Positions 25,778 to 34,713 of a stretch of DNA of 64,000 bases are shown here, in pieces. How positions within the stretch are numbered: the stretch's first letter is position 1; every line of letters starts with the position of its first letter. Source of the stretch: Rhodothermales bacterium (GTDB lineage: Bacteria; Bacteroidota; Rhodothermia; Rhodothermales; UBA10348); the NCBI GenBank assembly GCA_024711125.1, contig JANJTM010000020.1:35011-99010 (forward strand). Reading direction: 5' to 3'. The notes below the pieces were generated by a model. The model was given only the letters and a program-made list of their open reading frames with translations. It did not search any database and had not been told where the DNA came from. Both the position numbers and the translations under genes were made by a program.

Positions 25778-26671
25778 TCATGGACACCAGACTCCGAACC
25801 GGATCGAGCCCGAGAGACGCCCGGCCTTCTGGGCGGCAGCGAGGATCCAGGCCCGCCGCCGCCGCGTGAAGAGTCGGTAGGAGGTCGCCACGAGGGCGAC
25901 GTACGGGCGCAATTGGGCCTTCACCGACCGCTGTTCCAGTCCGCGGCCACGTAGCTTGCGGAAGATCAGCGCGTTGTGGTAGCCGTACCTGTAGAACTGA
26001 ACCACGGCCTGCGCCAGGGTTCCGCGCCGGCCGTGGTAGACGACCGCGTCCTGTGCCCAGGCCAACCGGTGCCCTGCCACCTGCGCGCGGATGGTCAAAT
26101 CGGCGTCCTGGCCGGTACGCAGCCCCGGATCGAATCCGCCGAGTTCCGCGAGCACGCTCGCCCGCATCGCGAGGTTGCAGGACGGAGCGAACGGCACCTG
26201 GTCGAGGTAGATCCGCGGTCCCGTAGGCACGGATCGCGGTGCCCGGGGCATCTCGTCCTCGCTTCCGAGCGAGTCCACGTACAGGACGGGCCCGGTAACG
26301 ACCGCCTCGGTGCGCAGGCATTCCACCAGCGCTGCCACCCAGCCCGGGTCGACCCTGTCATCCGCGTCGCAGAAGAGGATGTTCGCTGTCCTGGCCACCG
26401 CGATGCCGGCGTTGCGCGCGTGGGCCGGACCCCGCCGCTCCGACGCGTCAAGAACGCGCACGTCGAGGCGGTCGACAAAGGACCGGGCCAACTCGACGGT
26501 CCGGTCGCTCGACCCGTTGTCGGCGACGATGACTTCGAACGGCGGCGCGCCGGTCTGCTGGGCAAGGGCCGCAAGTTGGACGGCCAGTGTCTCCCCCGCG
26601 TTGTAGGCCGGGATGACTACCGAGGCCTCCGGGGAGGGTCGGTTTGCGGCTTCCACCGTGGCAGTCGTCAT
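25778..26671 (-). CDS. glycosyltransferase family 2
   Basis: This 297-residue GT-A enzyme has EASVVIPAYNAGETL, VIVADNGSSDRTVEL and the DXD site in ILFCDADDRVDPGW. CNLAMRASVLAELGGFDPGLRTGQDADLTIR carries the ED-like catalytic region. The C-terminus is strongly basic, with YRLFTRRRRAW. It resembles the GT2 at 39796-40665 in its C-terminal half, where both end in a GSIRFGVW/GSVRYRVL-type segment, so the two may be diverged duplicates. The ATG overlaps the preceding stop as ATGA; upstream open frame is antisense noise. Confidence 0.9.
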   Translation of the reverse strand: MTTATVEAANRPSPEASVVIPAYNAGETLAVQLAALAQQTGAPPFEVIVADNGSSDRTVELARSFVDRLDVRVLDASERRGPAHARNAGIAVARTANILFCDADDRVDPGWVAALVECLRTEAVVTGPVLYVDSLGSEDEMPRAPRSVPTGPRIYLDQVPFAPSCNLAMRASVLAELGGFDPGLRTGQDADLTIRAQVAGHRLAWAQDAVVYHGRRGTLAQAVVQFYRYGYHNALIFRKLRGRGLEQRSVKAQLRPYVALVATSYRLFTRRRRAWILAAAQKAGRLSGSIRFGVWCP

Positions 26672-27591
26672 GTTCCGGCGCTCCAGCGCTCGGCCGCCTC
26701 GTGGCGCGCCGATGGGATGACCTCGCACGGAATTCCGCCCAACTCGGCGGCCAGCGCACCGAAGCTTCCGCCGGTTCTCACGAGCGTCCGACACCGGGAG
26801 AGCAGCCAGAGATCGGCTACCGCGTCCTCCATCGAGGTCGTACGAAGGCTTCGGCTTCCGGCGTTCCATGCGAGCGCGACGCGTGCGAGCAGCCCCCCGA
26901 GGCCGGTCCGTTTTGACGCCTTGACCATGCGGAACGTGCCGGATGCCCCTCGGTCGAAGCGTGTGGGCCGCACCCAGACGCCCGGATGCCGCGCGAGCAG
27001 AAGCGACCGCGCGTCGGGATTGTCGGTGCAAAGAAAGACCGGCTCACCCTTCGCGAGACTCTCTCCGATGCGGGCAGACAGATCGACGAGTTGCGGAATG
27101 CCCATTCGGTCCAGGTCGGCGCCTTCGGACCATACGCTCCCGTCCACCATGTTGTCGGTCAGGCGAAGGTGGAAACCGGTGGCGACGCGCAGATCCTTCT
27201 CCGCGAAGAATGCCTCGATGCGATCGCGGATTCCCGCCACGGGAACGAGGCTCCGGAGGTGCTCCAGGCTGCGATCCGAGAACTCCTGCATGTCCGTCAG
27301 TTCGCGCCCGTGCTTCCGCCAGATCGTCCGCCACCAATCCACATCGCGATGTACGGCACCGGGGTACTCGCGCTCGAGTTTCTTTCGCTGGTCGGGGGTT
27401 GCGAATTCCACGTCCTCCCACCCGGAGCGCTCGAAAAGGTCCAGGAACCCGGCGGGGCATGCACGTTCGTTCGGCCAATGAACGACCAGGCGCCGCCCGC
27501 TCCGTTCGGCCAGCGTCCGGTATCCCACGAGCGCGCGAAGGCGGTTCGCCAGTCCGGCGTGCGCGAGAAAGATGAGGGGCGGATTCGTCAT
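26668..27591 (-). CDS. putative fucosyltransferase-like glycosyltransferase (GLANRLRA type)
   Basis: This 307-residue protein starts MTNPPLIFLAHAGLANRLRALVGY. The G-x-x-N-R-L-R-A motif after the first strand is shared with NodZ-, GT11- and O-fucosyltransferase-like GT-B proteins that bind GDP-sugars. ATGFHLRLTDN would be the H-x-R element and VRTGGSFGALAAELGG the late donor-site segment with its conserved Ser/Gly. The assignment rests on these short motifs and on position, so the sugar is unproven. It overlaps genes on both sides as ATGA. Related motif-bearing proteins occur at 30543 and 37847. Confidence 0.62.
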   Translation of the reverse strand: MTNPPLIFLAHAGLANRLRALVGYRTLAERSGRRLVVHWPNERACPAGFLDLFERSGWEDVEFATPDQRKKLEREYPGAVHRDVDWWRTIWRKHGRELTDMQEFSDRSLEHLRSLVPVAGIRDRIEAFFAEKDLRVATGFHLRLTDNMVDGSVWSEGADLDRMGIPQLVDLSARIGESLAKGEPVFLCTDNPDARSLLLARHPGVWVRPTRFDRGASGTFRMVKASKRTGLGGLLARVALAWNAGSRSLRTTSMEDAVADLWLLSRCRTLVRTGGSFGALAAELGGIPCEVIPSARHEAAERWSAGT

Positions 27592-28550
27592 GGGCGGGAT
27601 GCCGTAGCCTTCCTTTGGCGCAGGTATCCTACGATTCGACCCCATCGGCGCGACAAGGCATGATGCGTGCCGGCGCCCGCCACGGTTCCCACGGCGAGAA
27701 GCAGCCACGCACGGGCGTTCAGGGGGTGGAGGCGGATGGCCTCCACGAGATGCGCTCTCCACGCCGATCGATCGCCCAGAACACCGTGTTTTCGAGCCAG
27801 GCGTGTCATCCAACGACTTCGAAGCCGCCGGTCCGATCGGTATTCGGGGTACTTGTCGAGAATTCGTGACAGGGCCCGCACCCTTCCGGCCTCATGGCGA
27901 CTGAGCGAGCCCGGCGAGACATGACCGACAAAGAGTGCCTCCGGTACGGTCACGAACCGGTAGCGGGAAGAAAGGCGGATCGCCATGTCCATGTCCATGT
28001 AGTTCGAAAGCTCGGGGTCGAACGACCCGACCTCCTCGAACGCCCGCCTCGGGACCAGCAGCGTTTGCATCAGGACGCGGTCCGTATCCAACAGATCGGC
28101 GTGCACATCCCCTTCGAGCCGCACGGAGCGGATTCGCTGCCTGCCGTCGGGCCGAACCCATCGCTCGTACGAATGCACGATGACCCCGTCTCCGTGGCGG
28201 TGCATCGCATCGAGCTGCGCCTCGAGCTTCTTCGGCTCCCACTCGTCATCGTCGTCGAGAAACGCCACGAACCGGCCGCGGGCATGGGCCACACCCGTCG
28301 CCCTCGCCGCGGACAGACCGAGGTTATGGTCGTGCGCCACGTAACGGATCCGTGCATCGCCAAAGGACTCCACGAGACGTCGGGTCTCGTCGGACGGCTC
28401 GTCATCCACGACGATCAACTCCAGATCGGTCACGGACTGGACCAGCACGCTGCGCATCGCCCGCGGCAGCACGTCGCGCCGGCGATATGTGGCCATGAGC
28501 GCGCTGACCAAGGGGTCCTGGGCGCCATCGGCACGTGCGGCGATGCCCAT
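27588..28550 (-). CDS. glycosyltransferase family 2
   Basis: This 320-residue GT-A enzyme has LVSALMATYRRRDVLPRAM, LIVVDDEPSDETRRLV and the metal site in FVAFLDDDDEWEPKK. The catalytic-side NYMDMDMAIRLSSRYR follows. It ends with a C-terminal helical region (VEAIRLHPLNARAWLLLAVGTV) containing one possible membrane-associated helix. A TTG at 28568 is in frame, but the ATG at 28550, one base after the upstream stop, is preferred. It belongs to the tightly coupled block from 26.7 to 31.4 kb. Confidence 0.88.
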   Translation of the reverse strand: MGIAARADGAQDPLVSALMATYRRRDVLPRAMRSVLVQSVTDLELIVVDDEPSDETRRLVESFGDARIRYVAHDHNLGLSAARATGVAHARGRFVAFLDDDDEWEPKKLEAQLDAMHRHGDGVIVHSYERWVRPDGRQRIRSVRLEGDVHADLLDTDRVLMQTLLVPRRAFEEVGSFDPELSNYMDMDMAIRLSSRYRFVTVPEALFVGHVSPGSLSRHEAGRVRALSRILDKYPEYRSDRRLRSRWMTRLARKHGVLGDRSAWRAHLVEAIRLHPLNARAWLLLAVGTVAGAGTHHALSRRWGRIVGYLRQRKATASRP

Positions 28551-28551
28551 A

Positions 28552-30546
28552 TCAGGGAGGTGTGACAAGCGACCGATCGGAAAGAAGGTGCGAAAACACC
28601 GGGGTCAGCAAGGACCGCGAACCGTGGGCGGTCAGATGGTGATGGTTTCCGTACAGAAGGCCTCCGTCATTCTCTACGGGACAGGTCGGCTTACACAGTC
28701 CCGGCGCGAGATCCAGCCACGTTGCGCTACGGCGATGCGCCGTCGCGCCCAGTACGCTGTCGGCGATCGCTGCCTGGCGCCGGACATCGGAGAGCATGGG
28801 AGCCTCCGGTAGCGGATCGCCGAAACGATACCGCCTCAGCGCCGCCTGCCGTGCGCTGAAGCCGATCTCAGGCACATCCCCGACAAGGATGACCTCGACC
28901 GGAATGCTTTTCAGCCGGGCAACGAGGGAATCGAGCCCGGAAGCGACGGCGTCCACCGACCCGTCCGATTCGCCGTCGGGCTTCGGGGCCGCCATCGGCA
29001 TGCGGTCGAGGCCGGCGTCCTCAGTCCCATGTCTGAAGTACATGGCCCAGCGCGCGTGCAGGATCACCGTCTCGACGTCGGCGCTGTCCGATTCGAGAAA
29101 AGAGACGAGATCGGGACCGACGCCGAGACACCGCTTCCTCGTGCCGGAGTCGACCTGGTACAGCCCCAGGGAAGGGAGACACGCGGGATGAATGGCCAGG
29201 ATCGCCCGGCGTCCGGCGACCTCCGAGGCGGCCTTCAAACCGGCCCATGCGGTGCCCGCGTGGCTGTCCCCCCACAGGAGCACGCCGGGTTTGGAGCGGT
29301 CCGTGCCGTGGGTACACAGACCCTCGGATGGAGTCCGGTCTGAGCACGCTTTCCAGGCCGCTTCCTCGTCCAGATCCTCGTCGGTCATCCCGACCCCTGC
29401 ATACTCCGATTGCGGAAATCGACCCCTGAATCCGTCGTTCAGCAGCACGGCACCGGACAGCAGGCTCAATCCTGCGATCGAGACCACCGACAGGGAAAAC
29501 ACCGCGGGACGACTCAGCCAACCCCGATTCCGGAAGGGCTGCTCGACCCAGCGCCAACTCGCGGCCGCCAGCGCGAACGAAAGCGCGCCGATGGCAATCT
29601 GCCACGTGGCGGGCAACTCGGTGCTTCCCACCACGACGCGGGCGAACGCAATGAGCGGCCAGTGCCAGAGGTAGAGCGAATACGAAATCAGCCCGATGAA
29701 CCGCATGAACGGCCACGTAAGGATGCCGGATACCCGGGTCTCGTGCGACGTTCCGGCTGCAAGAAGCATGGCCGTCCCGAGACAGGGAAGCAGGGGAACC
29801 AGGCCGGGTACGTCACCCGGAACGAACGCGGTCGGAATCGGCGCCAGCACGAGCACCGCGCCGATCGTTGCGTAGATCTCGGAGCGACGGCGACTCGACG
29901 GCGCGAAGCCGGAGACGGCCACGAGGACTCCCAATGCCAGTTCCCATGCCCTGAAGGGTATGAGATAGAAGACGCTGTTCGGGTCGTCGACCGCAACCAC
30001 CATCGCGGCCGCAAGCGACAGGGCCGCGGCGGCCGCCACAAACGGAGTGACCATCTTGGGTCTCCACCGGACCACGAGCGCCATGGTGAGCGGAAACACC
30101 AGGTAGAACTGTTCCTCGACGCTCAACGACCACGTGTGGAGAAGAGGCTGCAGCTCGGCCGATGGCGCGAAGTAGTCGAAGAACTTCCAGAAATAGACAT
30201 TCGACGACACCAGCATCGTCGCCAGCGATGACCGCGCCATGATCACGAAATCCCATGGATACAGTAGCATCCAGCCCGCGATCAGCGTAGCCGCCGTAAC
30301 CACGACGATGGCCGGGAGAATTCGTCGGGCGCGCCGCTCGTAAAAGCGGATTATCGAGAAATCGCCCGCGAGCAGTTCCCTGTGGACCAGACCGCCGATG
30401 AGGTACCCGGAGATGACGAAGAAGACATCCACACCGAGGAATCCACCGGCAAATCCTGCTACGCCGAGGTGGAACAGGACCACGGGTACGACGGCGAGGG
30501 CGCGCAGCCCGTCGATGTCCGGACGGTAGTTGACCTTCTCGCTCAT
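28552..30546 (-). CDS. acyltransferase-3 / SGNH-hydrolase fusion, copy 3
   Basis: This 664-residue membrane O-acyltransferase has YRPDIDGLRALAVVPVVLFH, VDVFFVISGYLIGG, IIRFYERRARRILPA and HTWSLSVEEQFYLVFPL in the acyltransferase-3 part. LLWGDSHAGTAW near residue 425 and GNHHHLTAHGSRS near 635 lie in the SGNH part. It shares long near-identical motifs with copy 1 at 3076-5142, including the RFYERRARRILPA block and the C-terminal H-L-(S/T)-A-(F/H)-G-S-R, so they are recent paralogues. It is coupled to the next gene by an ATGA overlap at 30543-30546. It should acetylate the exported glycan in the periplasm. Confidence 0.9.
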   Translation of the reverse strand: MSEKVNYRPDIDGLRALAVVPVVLFHLGVAGFAGGFLGVDVFFVISGYLIGGLVHRELLAGDFSIIRFYERRARRILPAIVVVTAATLIAGWMLLYPWDFVIMARSSLATMLVSSNVYFWKFFDYFAPSAELQPLLHTWSLSVEEQFYLVFPLTMALVVRWRPKMVTPFVAAAAALSLAAAMVVAVDDPNSVFYLIPFRAWELALGVLVAVSGFAPSSRRRSEIYATIGAVLVLAPIPTAFVPGDVPGLVPLLPCLGTAMLLAAGTSHETRVSGILTWPFMRFIGLISYSLYLWHWPLIAFARVVVGSTELPATWQIAIGALSFALAAASWRWVEQPFRNRGWLSRPAVFSLSVVSIAGLSLLSGAVLLNDGFRGRFPQSEYAGVGMTDEDLDEEAAWKACSDRTPSEGLCTHGTDRSKPGVLLWGDSHAGTAWAGLKAASEVAGRRAILAIHPACLPSLGLYQVDSGTRKRCLGVGPDLVSFLESDSADVETVILHARWAMYFRHGTEDAGLDRMPMAAPKPDGESDGSVDAVASGLDSLVARLKSIPVEVILVGDVPEIGFSARQAALRRYRFGDPLPEAPMLSDVRRQAAIADSVLGATAHRRSATWLDLAPGLCKPTCPVENDGGLLYGNHHHLTAHGSRSLLTPVFSHLLSDRSLVTPP

Positions 30547-31430
30547 CCGGGATTCACAGGGCGGTGCGGCGCATCGAATAGCCGATCATCGGGATCGAGC
30601 AACGGGTTGCCCGGCGCGTTCGCGTCGGTCTTCTCGAACCGGAACCGGTACGGGACGAATCGCTCGTCGCCCCGCGGAAGGACATGGATGTCCTTTCGCA
30701 CGTCGGGGTCGAAGATGCCCCACATGGGCAGGTGGATCGTCGCCGCGGAATCCGACAGCCAGGCGGCGAGCAGCGCGAACGTGCTGATGGATACGGCTAT
30801 GTGCCGCGAGTGGCGTATGGTCTCGAAATCCTCACCGATCGGACCCATCGGGCGGAATTCGGCCGACGGAAACGCCCGACGCAAGGCGCTTGAATAGACC
30901 CCGTCGTCGAGCTGGCCCATGAAAACAAGCCGCTTGCCGGTCGTGGACTCCAGGTATCGATACCAACCTACGGGAAGCGGGCTGTACTGGGCGTGACGCC
31001 CGGATGAAATGTCCTCCAGCCGGACATGCACCACGAGATGATCCTCTCCGTATCCGACGACGTTCGCCGGAGTCGAAATTGCGCGCTGGACGAGGCTCCG
31101 GACGGGCGCGTAGAGGTCAAGCTCGATCTTCATCGGCCAGGAGACCTGGACCACGGGCCGATCGCCTCTCAAGGCATCAACTTCGTCGGCGACGTCCGAG
31201 TACCTGCCCTTGCCTAGACTGCGGATCGTCGCCCGCTGCATCCACCATTCGAGCCTCCGCATCGCGTGCCGCCACTCCGAGACACCCCTGATACCCAACG
31301 GAAGAAGCGCATTCCCCCGCACGTGGTGGAGCGCTCCCGAGCGGCTCGCGAGCAGCACCCCCATCATGTAGGAGAGCAGCGAGTTGCCCAGGCGGGCCGA
31401 AACCGGCGACCAGACGACGTTCCTGCGCAT
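30543..31430 (-). CDS. putative GT11-like glycosyltransferase
   Basis: This 295-residue protein carries VSARLGNSLLSYMMGV at residues 10-25, in the place of the G-x-L-G-N-Q-L/M motif of GT11 fucosyltransferases. It also has LVVHVRLEDIS near 132 for the H-x-R donor motif and DFETIRHSRHIAVSISTFALLAAWLS, which matches the late GT11 segment with a conserved serine. LPMWGIFDP follows, as in several such proteins. The family is suggested by motif order, not by strong identity, and the sugar could be fucose or another GDP- or UDP-linked sugar. It is coupled to the acyltransferase downstream. Confidence 0.65.
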   Translation of the reverse strand: MRRNVVWSPVSARLGNSLLSYMMGVLLASRSGALHHVRGNALLPLGIRGVSEWRHAMRRLEWWMQRATIRSLGKGRYSDVADEVDALRGDRPVVQVSWPMKIELDLYAPVRSLVQRAISTPANVVGYGEDHLVVHVRLEDISSGRHAQYSPLPVGWYRYLESTTGKRLVFMGQLDDGVYSSALRRAFPSAEFRPMGPIGEDFETIRHSRHIAVSISTFALLAAWLSDSAATIHLPMWGIFDPDVRKDIHVLPRGDERFVPYRFRFEKTDANAPGNPLLDPDDRLFDAPHRPVNPG

Positions 31431-31432
31431 GG

Positions 31433-32326
31433 TCAGTCAGCGCTCGGCCGACTGCGCACAAGTCGATAGATTCTTCGCTTCAAGCGCCGCCAGGCCGATT
31501 GGGGCGCCGCCTCGCGGCGCCACTCCTCGATACTCAGCGTGGGATGGAATCCGGCGGCCCGTCTGCGACCCTCGACCTCGGCCATCAGCCTGTCCAGGAC
31601 CCTCGGCGGGACGGGTGCGATGAAATGCAGAATCGGTTTCGTATTGGCATCGAGGTCCAGATCAGCGACTTCGCGCGTCCACAGCGTCGGATTCGGAGAC
31701 GGAAACGTCGAGAATCGGTGTCTCCCGCCGACGATCGCGAACGCGAACTCGTCGCCCAGGCCGATGGCCGGCGTCCGTCCGTCCCAGAGCACACCCAGGA
31801 CGACGTCGCGGTAGCAGGCATGGCACTCGTCGAACAGCGGTCCGGCATCCGCTTTCCTGAAGTGAACTACCCCTCCGTTCACCTTCAGGTAGGCTTCGAG
31901 ACCCAACCGACGCATGATGTCGGCGGTGCGGAACCCCTGGTGCCACCGGTCCCGGCTATCGGGCGTGAGCAGTTCCCCGGTCATCGTGATGGGGCTTTCG
32001 CCGGCCCCGGTCCAGAGGGCCTCGGGGGAACGCAGCACCAGGCAGTCCACGTCGATATAGACCGTCTCGTCGAACGGCGTGATGTCTGCGGCGCAGAATT
32101 TCAGGGCCCGATGATGGCGGGCGTAGTCGGGAACGATCAGCAGCCGGTCAAACAGTCCCGGGTATTCCGACGCTGCCAGGATCCCTAGGGCCTCGTCGGT
32201 GGCCAGCGCTACGGGTCTCGCGTCGAACCGTCGAAGGGACAGCACCAGGTCGGCCGCCATGTCGAGGAACCGCCGGCGACCGACGGCCATGAGGAGGTAT
32301 CCCTGGGTGGGCTGATTCATCGACAT
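31433..32326 (-). CDS. GT8-like / nucleotide-sugar transferase
   Basis: This 297-residue GT-A-fold protein opens with GYLLMAVGRRRFLDMAADLVLSLRRF. The DXD motif lies in VYIDVDCLVLRS at residues 89-100, VNGGVVHFRKADAG forms the conserved mid-domain N-G-G segment and KPILHFIAP the C-terminal H-x-x-G/A-like loop. These match retaining GT8 or related glycosyltransferases (GlgA-unlike, galactosyltransferase type). The basic tail WRRLKRRIYRLVRSR could hold it at the inner membrane. Two ATGs are possible at 32326 and 32320. The gene lies 2 bases upstream of the GT11-like gene. Confidence 0.75.
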   Translation of the reverse strand: MSMNQPTQGYLLMAVGRRRFLDMAADLVLSLRRFDARPVALATDEALGILAASEYPGLFDRLLIVPDYARHHRALKFCAADITPFDETVYIDVDCLVLRSPEALWTGAGESPITMTGELLTPDSRDRWHQGFRTADIMRRLGLEAYLKVNGGVVHFRKADAGPLFDECHACYRDVVLGVLWDGRTPAIGLGDEFAFAIVGGRHRFSTFPSPNPTLWTREVADLDLDANTKPILHFIAPVPPRVLDRLMAEVEGRRRAAGFHPTLSIEEWRREAAPQSAWRRLKRRIYRLVRSRPSAD

Positions 32327-32366
32327 GCGGGTCTGGATAGCTGGGCCGTCTTTCGCCGGAAGCGGC

Positions 32367-33125
32367 TCAGGCCTTCACGAAGAACGCGTCAGCCCAGTGC
32401 CAGCCGTTCTCGAGGCTGTAGTTCACACCGGAGAAGCCGAAGAGGCGGTACCCCCTTTCCCTGAGCATGGCCATCAACTCGTCGGGCCACGCCTGGCCGT
32501 CGTACAGATCGACGAAGAGCACCTCGAGCATGATCCCACGGATCGTATCGGGGTTCAGCATGTCTCCTGCACCCGCCAGGATATGCCGCTCGTAGCCCTG
32601 CGCATCTACCTTCAGCACGTCGATCCGCTCGATGGCTCGGTCGGAACAGAAATGGTCGATCCTGTCCACGCCCACTTCCATGGTACCGACCGGGACGACC
32701 ATGTGGGCGGGCGAGTATTCGGCGATCCGGGCGGCGTTCGGCAGCAGCGAGCCCGTGCCCGGGCTCGAATTCGCGTGATACGTGCCGGTCTCCTTCCGAT
32801 CCCCCAGGGCAAGGTTGACAGGCACGACGCGGGCATCGCCGGCCACGTTCGCACGGAGGCGCTCGAAACTGGGCCCGAACGGTTCGAACGAGTAAATCGT
32901 GGCGTCACCGAACGCCTTGCGTAACCACGTGACGGACTTCCCGTCGTTGGCCCCCACATCGAATACGGTACGGACCGGGGCCTCTGCAGACAGGCGGCGC
33001 GTCCACGGTGTACGAAGGTTGATGCTCGGCAGCGTCCAGAGGAGCGGCGAGTCCTTCATCAGCCGGTAGCCGAAACGCTTCGCGACCTTGTCGAGGGAAG
33101 AACGGATCAGTCGTTCGATCGCCAT
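32367..33125 (-). CDS. FkbM-family SAM-dependent methyltransferase, copy 3
   Basis: This 252-residue methyltransferase has TVFDVGANDGKSVTWLRKAFG near residues 53-72, SFEPFGPSFERLRANV, and DVLKVDAQGYERHILAG near 168, which in FkbM proteins follows the VD(I/V)EG pattern. Here the glutamate is replaced by glutamine (DAQG), a variant found in several family members. The N-terminal 35 residues are basic and amphipathic. It differs clearly from copies 1 and 2, so the three probably methylate different positions. The gene lies 10 bases downstream of a GT4 gene. Confidence 0.85.
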   Translation of the reverse strand: MAIERLIRSSLDKVAKRFGYRLMKDSPLLWTLPSINLRTPWTRRLSAEAPVRTVFDVGANDGKSVTWLRKAFGDATIYSFEPFGPSFERLRANVAGDARVVPVNLALGDRKETGTYHANSSPGTGSLLPNAARIAEYSPAHMVVPVGTMEVGVDRIDHFCSDRAIERIDVLKVDAQGYERHILAGAGDMLNPDTIRGIMLEVLFVDLYDGQAWPDELMAMLRERGYRLFGFSGVNYSLENGWHWADAFFVKA

Positions 33126-33135
33126 GCTTGCAGGC

Positions 33136-34494
33136 TCAGGATTCGGTGGTTCGTTCGAGGCGACCGGGAGCAGTCGGTCCGTTCGTAGCGGAGGCGGGCT
33201 TCCCGCCCATCAGGGTCGGAAGCCGTCGGACAACACGCGCGAGCTTGAGCCCGACCGCTGCGGTCACGATCTGCCGGTGTACCGAACGGGCCACTGCGTG
33301 CCGACCGAAGGGCCGCGGTACGGCCCCGTCGGCGGCGGACTCGAGAAACCGCACGGCGGCCCGCACGGTCCGCTCGGCATCCAGAAGCCCGGCCATACGC
33401 ACCGTCGCGGCTGCGCCCATCCGGCGGAGGTCTTCGGAAGACAGGGCCGAAATGCGCTCCACCGCATCCGCCAGTCCCCGGGCATCGTCGATCGGGACCA
33501 GGAAGCCCGAGACACCATCTTCCACCAACTCGTCCAGGCTGGCGCCTCTCGTTCCGATGACGGGGGTTCCGAGGGCCATGGCCTCGATCGCGACGTTCGG
33601 CAGATTGTCGGCGCGGGAGGGGCACAGGACGGCCACCGCGCCGGCCATCAGGGCACGGACTTGCTCGCGCGGAACCGGTCCGTGCAGCTGCACCCGATCC
33701 GGGAAGGAGGCGCGCAGCGACTCGAGTAGTCCCGCGTGCCCCGCATTGCGCCCGCACGCGTGCACGTCCAGGTCCGGCCGCCGTGACAGGAAGTGCCGGG
33801 CGGCCTCGACCACCAGGTCCGTGCCCTTGGCCCTTCCGAGCTGACCTGCGTGAAGAACGTACGGGCGGCCGGATCCGACCAACTCCGATGGCGCGTTGCC
33901 GATCTCGTCACCGGGGGTTGCGATCACCTCGACGGGACGACCCGTGTCCCGCGCGACCAGGTCCGCCACGAACCGGCTGGGGGCATAAAGCGCGTCGGCC
34001 CGGGCGATCGCGCGGCGTTGCAGCGCCTCGCCAAGCACGGTGCGCAGATCCCTGGGCGCTCCGGCTGCCCGATGCCACGTCGGCGCGTGCGAGCTGAAAC
34101 GCATGACGATCGGAACCGGGATATCCACAAAGAGGCCGGAGACACCGTAATTCGGCACCTGGATCACGTCGCACGGCGCCCCGTCATGATCATCGGCCAG
34201 GCGTTCCGCGAGGTGCCAGGCCGATCGCAGGTGCCAGGACACCTGGTCCGGCAGGTCCCGCACACGGATCGGTGATGCAGACCCGATCGGCACGGGAATG
34301 ACATGGACGCCGTCGATAAGGCGTCCCGACTCGACCCCGGCGCCATCTCCTTCGATCGCCAGGTAGACACGGCATTCGTGACCCAACGACGCCATGCGGG
34401 GCACCGATCGCGCCAGGTAGGAGCCGAGCCCGCCGCGTTGCGTGCCCAGTTCACCGTATTCGGTGGTCAGGAAGCCGATTCGCACTGCAAGCAC
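33136..34494 (-). CDS. glycosyltransferase, GT4 type, with long C-terminal tail
   Basis: This glycosyltransferase of up to 452 residues has IGFLTTEYGELGTQRGGLGSYL, the glycogen-synthase-like loop after strand 1. Further along are VIQVPNYGVSGLF, YVLHAGQLGRAKGTDLVVEA, VHACGRNAGH and SRADNLPNVAIEAMALG (E-x7-E with N-L-P in place of G-F/L-P). About 60 extra residues at the C-terminus are basic and end in Ala/Pro/Thr-rich sequence. The start is GTG at 34494, or GTG at 34485 three codons on. It stands just left of the compositionally different block at 34.5-37.9 kb. Confidence 0.86.
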   Translation of the reverse strand: MLAVRIGFLTTEYGELGTQRGGLGSYLARSVPRMASLGHECRVYLAIEGDGAGVESGRLIDGVHVIPVPIGSASPIRVRDLPDQVSWHLRSAWHLAERLADDHDGAPCDVIQVPNYGVSGLFVDIPVPIVMRFSSHAPTWHRAAGAPRDLRTVLGEALQRRAIARADALYAPSRFVADLVARDTGRPVEVIATPGDEIGNAPSELVGSGRPYVLHAGQLGRAKGTDLVVEAARHFLSRRPDLDVHACGRNAGHAGLLESLRASFPDRVQLHGPVPREQVRALMAGAVAVLCPSRADNLPNVAIEAMALGTPVIGTRGASLDELVEDGVSGFLVPIDDARGLADAVERISALSSEDLRRMGAAATVRMAGLLDAERTVRAAVRFLESAADGAVPRPFGRHAVARSVHRQIVTAAVGLKLARVVRRLPTLMGGKPASATNGPTAPGRLERTTES

Positions 34495-34713
34495 TCAGAG
34501 CCTAACTGTCGACACGATGCATGGGCATACCCTCTCATGGAACGGGCCCTACAACATGATCGCACGCCCGTCTATACTCTTCCACTGTGCACGCTACACG
34601 CGGGATCCGTTACCGCAAGGGAGTGGAGCAGTCTCCAGCTTTCCCGGAGCTCCCGCAAGTGGGGAGGTATTCACCTAGATCCAGACTTGAGAACCGACAC
34701 AATCAACCCCATC
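34495..34713. other. intergenic region at the left edge of a lower-GC block
   Basis: The 219 bases between two co-directional glycosyltransferase genes hold no convincing gene. They are visibly less GC-rich than the DNA to the left. TATAGA on the minus strand at about 34572-34577 could be a -10, but no matching -35 lies at proper distance. GGAGCTCC near 34649 is a short perfect palindrome. The gap breaks the otherwise tight operon and may mark a junction of acquired DNA. Confidence 0.35.
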
